Assembly: GCA_947589545.1 (NCBI GenBank)
Contig: CANQBA010000035.1
Span: 1-40,009 of the forward strand
Length of the DNA stretch: 40,009 bases
Reading direction: 5' to 3'
Origin: an uncultured Oscillospiraceae bacterium
GTDB lineage: Bacteria > Bacillota > Clostridia > Oscillospirales > Oscillospiraceae
The translations under genes were made by a program, and so were the position numbers. Below are positions 35,342-40,009 of this stretch, piece after piece (position 1 is the stretch's first letter; each line of letters opens with the position of its first letter). The notes below the pieces were generated by a model that saw only the letters and a program-made list of their open reading frames with translations, did no database searches and was not told the origin of the DNA.

Positions 35342-37981
35342 TTATTTTATTACACGCTCTCCCGGGCCCAGGTTGATCTGGCGTCCGTCCGGGAGCGTAA
35401 TGTCCGCGCTTGCGTTGGAGGGGATGCGGAAGGTGTAGGTTATCTCGCCGTTTTCTTCATATTTCCAGCCGCTTACAATCTCGCCCAGGGGAGATAAATA
35501 TCTTGCCTCGGCATAACCTAGGAGCGCGCTGGGTTCCGGCGCAATATGTATTTTACCGTTTTCCACCCGGATGCCGCAGACGCCGGAGAAAAGCCAGCCG
35601 CAGACGGCCCCCTTGGAGTAGTGGTTGAGAGACGCCTTCACCTCGCCCTTCTCATTTATTCCGTCCCAATCCTCCCAAATGGTGGTGGCCCCGTGCCGCA
35701 CCTCATAGAGCCAGCCAGGACACGTGTCCTGAAGCAAAAGCCTGTATGCCGTGTCCGTGTACCCGTACTTCGCCAGCACCGGCAGGAGGGCTGGGGTGGA
35801 GAGGAAGCCGGTGTTCAGGTGGTAACCGCACTTTATGACAAGCTCGTTCAGGTCCGCTGCCGCGCGGCGCTTCTCGTCCTCGCTCAGAAGGTCGAAGTCA
35901 ATGGCCCGAACGTACTCCGCCTGACGGTCCAATTGGATCACTCCGTTTTTCGCGGCGATGAAGTGGAAGGCATTTTTGGCACCCTCGCCTGTTGCGGCGT
36001 ACCGCTGTGCGTTTTCGGATTTCCCAAGTATCTCGGAGATTTCGGCAAGGAGTCTCCCGGAATATGCGTAGTAGGCCGTGGCGACCTTGCTTTGCGGCTT
36101 TCCCATGGCGTCGATGGAGCTTACATCCGGCTCGCACCACTCGCCATAATCCGTACCCGTCTCAATGGCAAAATCGGCGTATGGGTTCTCGTTATCACTC
36201 TTTGGCGGGGCGAATTTCTTCATCATCTCCTGAAGTGCCTCCGGGGGCATGTTCTTCAGCATGGCCCGGTACTGCTCCGGAATGGCGTTCATGTCCATGG
36301 GCGCGGCGCTTTTCTTTTGCCCGGCGCGGCTTTCAAGATACTCATACCAGCGGCTCATCATCTCGTAATTTTCCGCAAGCACCCGCTTGTCGCCGTATCT
36401 GCGATACAGCGCCCACGGGACGATGATGGAGGCATCGCCCCACCCCACGGACCCGGCAAGAAGCTCGGTAGTGAAGGTGGGCCGGTTATTTTTGGGCGCT
36501 ATATTCGCCACCTTCCCGTCCGGGTACTGACATATCCTGCACTCCCCAAGCCACTTGCGGACGACGCTCCCGCAGTCCATAAGATAAAGTCCCGTGTCGA
36601 TAAAAACGCCCATGTCCCCGGTCCAGGCCGCCCGCTCGCGGGTGGGGCAGTCCGTGGGCACGTCGCAGAAGTTGGACTTCATGCTCCAGAGAGTGTTATC
36701 CACTAACTTATTGACATCTTCATTGCCGCAGGTAAAGAAGCCCGTGCGCTCCATGTCGGAATATACGGCGATAGCGGTGAACACAGCGTTTGAAAGGTCA
36801 ATATCCGTCTCCACCTTGGCGTACTGGAAGCCCCAGATGGAGAATTTCGTCTTGTAGTGGTTGATGCCCTCCCTGCAGGTGTAAGTGACCTGCTGGCGGG
36901 TGCCGCCCTCCTTGTGGCGCTTGCGGTCCTGAAAATTCTCCTGGGTAAAATTCCCGTTCTCGTCCAGCGTCTCTCCGCAGGTCAGGGTGATCGTATCTCC
37001 CGCGTGGGCAGTCAGGGTAAACTCTATGTAACCGGCCAGGTTCTGCCCAAAGTCCAGTACACCTTCGCCGTTCGGCGTGGTGATGAGCTTTCCTGGAAAT
37101 CTCTCATGCTCCGTTATAGGGACACAGTTGGAGGCACAGAAGTTCTCCGTCCCATAGTCACGCACCGTCACCGCGTGAAAGCCTGAAAGCTCCTCAAGCC
37201 GCGCGTCCACCACCTCGCCCTGCTGCATATCGTCCATGCGTATGGGCCCGCGCTGAGTCGCCTCCCAGCTCCCGTCTGAGAGGCAGACCGGCTTTCCGCC
37301 CACCTCCAGTTGGAGCCACAGGGCCACATCCTCACCGTAGAGATTCCTGTCCCCATCCACGCCGGAGCAGCTGCGGTACCAGCCGTCGCCGAGGATAACA
37401 AGTATCTCGTTCTCTCCCTCCCGCAGAAGCTCCGCCACGTCGTATGTCTGAACAAAAAGGCGCTGATCATAGCTGGATGCGCCCGGTGCCAGAACAAAAT
37501 CTCCCACCCGCGTCCCGTTGAGCCACACCTCATAAAGCCCGTGGCAGGTCACGTAGAGCCGCCCCGGACCGTTCACAGCGTCCACCTTGAAGGTCTTCCT
37601 CAAATAACTGGCGGGCTTGTGCTCCTCCGGGTCACGCTCAATCTCCGGGTCGATCCATTGGGCTTTATAGTCGCTTTTCTCCAAAAGCCCCATCTCGAAG
37701 ACGGCCTCAACGCTCCAAGGCCCCGCCTTGCCGTTTTCGTCCCACAGCCGCACCTGCCAGCGGATTCGGTCACGACTATGGAGCGGCGCGCCGATGAGCG
37801 CGCGCATTTCATCGCTCTCGACCATGCCGCTGTTCCAAACTTCCTCGCCGTCCAAATATGCCCGAATCTCATAAGCTGTCTGTCTCAAGCCGCCCTCACA
37901 CAGCCATGTAAGGCACGGCGCCTTGATATCTATTCCAACGGGGTTTGTCATGTACTCTGTTTTCAGCGTTTTTGCTGTCAT
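35342..37981 (-). CDS. GH78 alpha-L-rhamnosidase (unit 2)
   Basis: The 879-residue cytoplasmic enzyme has the same domain order as the unit 1 enzyme. The catalytic acid is Glu449 in DCPTRERAAWTGD and the base is the Glu in TTIWEDWDG. Residues about 553-608 hold an insertion rich in Met, Pro, Lys and Glu (AAPMDMNAIPEQYRAMLKN, PPEALQEMMKKFAPP) between two helices of the barrel; the unit 1 enzyme has a shorter, unrelated segment. ATG at 37981 is preferred because GGGGAG lies 8 bases upstream; a GTG three codons earlier is too close to the site. It is first in the eight-gene operon. Confidence 0.94.
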   Translation of the reverse strand: MTAKTLKTEYMTNPVGIDIKAPCLTWLCEGGLRQTAYEIRAYLDGEEVWNSGMVESDEMRALIGAPLHSRDRIRWQVRLWDENGKAGPWSVEAVFEMGLLEKSDYKAQWIDPEIERDPEEHKPASYLRKTFKVDAVNGPGRLYVTCHGLYEVWLNGTRVGDFVLAPGASSYDQRLFVQTYDVAELLREGENEILVILGDGWYRSCSGVDGDRNLYGEDVALWLQLEVGGKPVCLSDGSWEATQRGPIRMDDMQQGEVVDARLEELSGFHAVTVRDYGTENFCASNCVPITEHERFPGKLITTPNGEGVLDFGQNLAGYIEFTLTAHAGDTITLTCGETLDENGNFTQENFQDRKRHKEGGTRQQVTYTCREGINHYKTKFSIWGFQYAKVETDIDLSNAVFTAIAVYSDMERTGFFTCGNEDVNKLVDNTLWSMKSNFCDVPTDCPTRERAAWTGDMGVFIDTGLYLMDCGSVVRKWLGECRICQYPDGKVANIAPKNNRPTFTTELLAGSVGWGDASIIVPWALYRRYGDKRVLAENYEMMSRWYEYLESRAGQKKSAAPMDMNAIPEQYRAMLKNMPPEALQEMMKKFAPPKSDNENPYADFAIETGTDYGEWCEPDVSSIDAMGKPQSKVATAYYAYSGRLLAEISEILGKSENAQRYAATGEGAKNAFHFIAAKNGVIQLDRQAEYVRAIDFDLLSEDEKRRAAADLNELVIKCGYHLNTGFLSTPALLPVLAKYGYTDTAYRLLLQDTCPGWLYEVRHGATTIWEDWDGINEKGEVKASLNHYSKGAVCGWLFSGVCGIRVENGKIHIAPEPSALLGYAEARYLSPLGEIVSGWKYEENGEITYTFRIPSNASADITLPDGRQINLGPGERVIK

Positions 37982-38002
37982 TTGCCACACTCCCCATGTT
38001 GT

Positions 38003-38119
38003 AATTGTGGATTATATACATATTTTAAAGGAAACGTCCCAGGCAGTAAAGTCACAAATTCCCGAAAGATTACACTCATTCAGGAAGTTTCTTGATTTCT
38101 CAAAATATTATGATATAAT
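38003..38119. promoter_or_regulatory. Divergent promoters of unit 2
   Basis: Leftward: -10 TATAAT (38016-38011) with no good -35 at the proper distance, typical for an activator-dependent operon. Rightward for the AraC gene: TTGATT (38092-38097), 16 bp, TATAAT (38114-38119). The 70 bases between contain related GGAAAC/GGAAGTTTC tracts that may include AraC sites; no clean repeat is visible. Confidence 0.55.
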
Positions 38120-38159
38120 TTAAGTATAAGAGTTTGAATGGGAACGGAGGCGCCGGCAA

Positions 38160-39392
38160 ATGGAATATTCCATGACCACAGAGGAGCAAAATCTTCTGTT
38201 ATTAGAGAAAATGATCCCTCCCGGCGAAAAATTCTACGTTTGGTGCTATGACGAGAACGGCCAGTGCATCGCCACCTCCTGTCCAGAGTCAGAACGTGAA
38301 GTCTTAACGAAGGCGTTTCGGATATTTGGCGGTACTGAAAAGGCTATGGATTACGCAGCTTCCAAGGAGATACTGCCCATATTGGTGGGTTCGCCCATTG
38401 GTATGCAGTGGGCCATCACCATTGAGCCGGTGCGCAACCGCGGTCTTATCTTCGTCATGGGGCCCGTGTTCTACTCCATGCCCGTGAAAAATCAAGTCCG
38501 CGAAGCTCTCCGCCCATACCGGGACACCATAGAGGACGCCATCTGGGCAGGAGAGCTTACGGAGCGGCTTGGCTCCATGCCGGTCCTGCCCCACGCCATC
38601 TTTGTCCGCTATGTGACCATGGTTCACAACACCCTGACCGGGCAGAAACTTGATGTTTCGATCCTTTTCAGCGGTCAGGAGGGCGGACAGCCGTCTCCGA
38701 TCCCGGCTCCGGTAAGGCGTGACAGAACGGAAATCTATTTAGCGGAGCGCGCCCTTCTCCAAATGGTCCGAAACGGGGATATTAATTATCAGGATGCTCT
38801 GAATCGCAGCAGCAAGTTGAGCTCCGGCGTCCCGGTAGATGGTGGAGAGCCCCTCCAAAAATACAGGATCAGCATCATCGTCTTTACATCGCTGGTATGC
38901 CGCGCCTCTATGGAAGGAGGGTTGAGTCCGGAGATCGCATACCCCTTGGGCGACTCCTATATTGAGGCCGCCGTACAGGCCCGTGACCTTGGAGAACTCA
39001 ATGCGCTTGCGTTGTCCATGTACCATGATTTTATCTACCGCGTTCATAATCTGAACTCCAACCCTGACTACTCAGCGGTGATTCAAAAGTGTTGTGACTA
39101 TATTGAGCTCAGCGTGGGTCGTAACATTCGGATCGCGGATCTGGCCGCCCTTACGGGGTATACGGAATATTATCTTTCCGAAAAATTCAAAAAAGAGACG
39201 GGAACGCCCCTTTTCCTCTATATCCGCTGTGCCAAGATAGAGCGGGCCAAGCTTCTTTTGGAGTCTACCTCTCTCTCCGTCAGAGAAATTGCCGAGGCCC
39301 TTGCGTTTAATACGCCAAACTACTTTTCCAAGTGCTTTCGGGAGATTGCCGGCTGTACCCCCGCCCAGTATAGAAAAGAACATACCCGTTGA
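38160..39392 (+). CDS. AraC-family transcriptional regulator (unit 2)
   Basis: The 410-residue protein has an N-terminal sensor-like region of about 300 residues (KFYVWCYDENGQCIATSCPE near residue 24) and a C-terminal AraC domain with two helix-turn-helix units: ADLAALTGYTEYYLSEKFK, and REIAEALAFNTPNYFSKCFRE then CTPAQYRKEHTR. GGAGG lies 10 bases upstream of the ATG. It is divergent from the eight-gene operon and is its likely activator. It resembles the unit 1 AraC protein in length, domain layout and position beside the right-hand tRNA half. Confidence 0.92.
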   Translation: MEYSMTTEEQNLLLLEKMIPPGEKFYVWCYDENGQCIATSCPESEREVLTKAFRIFGGTEKAMDYAASKEILPILVGSPIGMQWAITIEPVRNRGLIFVMGPVFYSMPVKNQVREALRPYRDTIEDAIWAGELTERLGSMPVLPHAIFVRYVTMVHNTLTGQKLDVSILFSGQEGGQPSPIPAPVRRDRTEIYLAERALLQMVRNGDINYQDALNRSSKLSSGVPVDGGEPLQKYRISIIVFTSLVCRASMEGGLSPEIAYPLGDSYIEAAVQARDLGELNALALSMYHDFIYRVHNLNSNPDYSAVIQKCCDYIELSVGRNIRIADLAALTGYTEYYLSEKFKKETGTPLFLYIRCAKIERAKLLLESTSLSVREIAEALAFNTPNYFSKCFREIAGCTPAQYRKEHTR

Positions 39393-39419
39393 TCCCGGCA
39401 CGTCAAATAAGCAAAAACC

Positions 39420-39453
39420 GCTGACATATTACCAGACAGGTCAGGATGTCAGC
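39420..39453 (+). terminator. Weak stem-loop after the unit 2 AraC gene
   Basis: GCTGACAT and ATGTCAGC form an 8-bp stem with an 18-base loop. AGTTCTTGTT follows, so termination efficiency is uncertain. Confidence 0.4.
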
Positions 39454-39500
39454 AGTTCTTGTTACAGCTTGAAAAACATAATATATTTTTTCGTTGGGGC

Positions 39501-39716
39501 TTGCAATTTGGTCTGGAATCTGTTATATTACTACTTGCGCCAAGCAAATGCGCCCGTAGCTCAGCTGGATAGAGTGTCAGACTCCGACGTTTCAGGCGAT
39601 TGTATGAGCGATTGCGGTCAAACCCCTTGCGGCGCTAAATGTTTCGGATTTGCAGAGAGTGAAAAAATTGCGCCGTTGACTACTGTTCGACTACTAATTT
39701 CTGAGAATTGACTACC
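39501..39716 (+). repeat. tRNA-Arg 5'-half junction repeat, copy 3
   Basis: Promoter TTGCAA (39501-39506), 17 bp, TATATT (39524-39529). tRNA half at 39550-39588, identical to the intact gene over all 39 bases. Block 39589-39716 begins GTTTCAGG. Its GC hairpin is degraded (CCTTGC-GGC-GCTAAA), but the three arm-like repeats are kept (39676-39683, 39687-39694, 39708-39716). Confidence 0.88.
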
Positions 39717-39778
39717 GCTCGTTTATTCCCTTCTCATAAGGAATTTTTGGCACGTCGGATCAATCGACGTGCCTTTTT
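39536..39778 (+). ncRNA. Predicted half-tRNA transcript 3
   Basis: Start near 39536 and T-run end at 39778 give about 243 nt, the same as the other two copies. Here no leftward operon exists that could need the terminator, so it is best explained as ending this rightward transcript. Confidence 0.45.
39749..39778 (+). terminator. Terminator of unit 3
   Basis: GGCACGTCG and CGACGTGCC form a 9-bp stem followed by five T. On the opposite strand the stem is followed by A residues, so it works rightward only. Confidence 0.88.
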
Positions 39779-39852
39779 AAATCTCCTTTTTGAAACACGA
39801 AACGCGAAAATTCTTGACGGCAAAAAAACTCTCCCAAAAATCTGATTTGCAC

Positions 39853-39881
39853 TTGAAATCCGCAGTCAAATCTGTTATATT
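39853..39881 (+). promoter_or_regulatory. Promoter of the intact tRNA-Arg gene
   Basis: TTGAAA (39853-39858), 17 bp, TATATT (39876-39881). The upstream segment from about 39786 (TTTTTGAAACACGAAACG) matches that of repeat copy 1 at about 17072. Confidence 0.8.
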
Positions 39882-39901
39882 ACTACTTGCGCCAAACAAA
39901 T

Positions 39902-39978
39902 GCGCCCGTAGCTCAGCTGGATAGAGTGTCAGACTCCGACTCTGAAGGTCGTGCGTTCGAATCGCATCGGGCGTACCA
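39902..39978 (+). tRNA. tRNA-Arg (anticodon CCG)
   Basis: A complete 77-nt cloverleaf. Acceptor GCGCCCG pairs with CGGGCGT (one G-U at the end); D arm GCTC/GAGT; anticodon stem TCAGA/TCTGA with loop CTCCGAC and anticodon CCG at 39936-39938, reading CGG. T arm is GTGCG-TTCGAAT-CGCAT. CCA is encoded. This is the only complete copy; its 5' half, up to the end of the anticodon loop (39940), is shared with the three displaced halves. It would be the regenerated target of the last insertion. Confidence 0.97.
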
Positions 39979-39979
39979 A

Positions 39980-40009
39980 AGACCTGCGAAATTGATTTTT
40001 CGCAGGTCT
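39980..40009 (+). terminator. Terminator after tRNA-Arg
   Basis: AGACCTGCGAAA pairs with TTTCGCAGGTCT around a six-base loop. The window ends at the stem, so the T-run cannot be seen. Confidence 0.75.

Larger units (their letters stand above)
25331..39588. mobile_element. tRNA-Arg-anchored cassette, unit 2 (14.3 kb)
   Basis: The unit begins after the second displaced tRNA half and ends with its own tRNA promoter and 5' half (39550-39588). Cargo: leftward operon GH78-MFS-GH2-GH43-isomerase-GH1-uxuA-uxuB and a rightward AraC gene. The order of parts (left-end repeat, terminator, leftward catabolic operon, rightward AraC, tRNA half) matches unit 1. No recombinase is encoded. Confidence 0.6.
39589..39940. 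mobile_element. Empty tRNA-Arg-anchored cassette, unit 3 (352 bp)
   Basis: Between the third displaced half and the intact tRNA gene lie only a left-end block, a terminator and a right-end tRNA promoter plus 5' half. No cargo gene fits. It is either a deleted cassette or a minimal unit. Confidence 0.6.

Noticed and set aside
1-40009. CRISPR arrays, insertion-sequence transposases, integrases, phage or conjugation genes
   Set aside because: I looked for them because of the tRNA junctions; no spacer-repeat array and no such protein motif was seen on either strand.

Overview
The window looks like a chromosomal segment of a gut-type clostridial Firmicute, probably Oscillospiraceae-like. This is inferred from S-layer homology domains, AGGAGG ribosome binding sites, GPH sugar symporters next to glycoside hydrolases with AraC regulators, and a radical SAM/Cys-rich peptide pair. 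The species cannot be fixed from the sequence alone.

Left part (1-16.4 kb): a 1509-residue secreted beta-helix/S-layer-anchored protein (212-4741) lies divergent to the start of a second protein with a near-identical signal peptide (1-44). Both face a regulatory region flanked by inverted copies of a palindromic operator. A second copy of that arrangement follows the gene at 4838-4978, where it appears to drive only a short terminated transcript. Next come a YitT-family membrane protein, a truncated alpha/beta hydrolase and a LysR regulator. An HxlR regulator then diverges from a tight six-gene operon (8581-12663). That operon encodes an ACGX-repeat peptide, its radical SAM/SPASM maturase, a nitroreductase, a flavin/ferredoxin fusion, a zinc-type macrodomain and a SirTM-type sirtuin. 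A lipoprotein GH51 arabinofuranosidase with a MerR-type regulator, and a DUF4157 fragment, close this part.

Right part (17.1-40 kb) is the most unusual. An intact tRNA-Arg(CCG) gene sits at 39902-39978. Its promoter and 5' half, cut at the anticodon loop, recur three times upstream (17189, 25292, 39550). Each displaced half is followed by the same roughly 127-bp sequence ending in three GACTAC-type repeats, and then by an unrelated rho-independent terminator at a constant distance. This divides the DNA into three head-to-tail units of 8.1, 14.3 and 0.35 kb. Units 1 and 2 share a layout: a leftward catabolic operon containing a GH78 rhamnosidase and a GPH symporter, and a rightward AraC regulator next to the right-hand tRNA half. 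Unit 1 carries MFS-GH78-GH3 (the GH3 is frameshifted). Unit 2 carries GH78-MFS-GH2-GH43-sugar isomerase-GH1-UxuA-UxuB. Unit 3 is empty. No integrase is visible.

Functionally, the hydrolases of units 1 and 2 lack signal peptides. They therefore probably act in the cytoplasm on small rhamnose-containing glycosides imported by the GPH symporters, with UxuA/UxuB handling the uronate-derived part. The favoured reading is a serial array of tRNA-targeted glycan-utilisation cassettes. The mobility itself is inferred from the junctions, not demonstrated.
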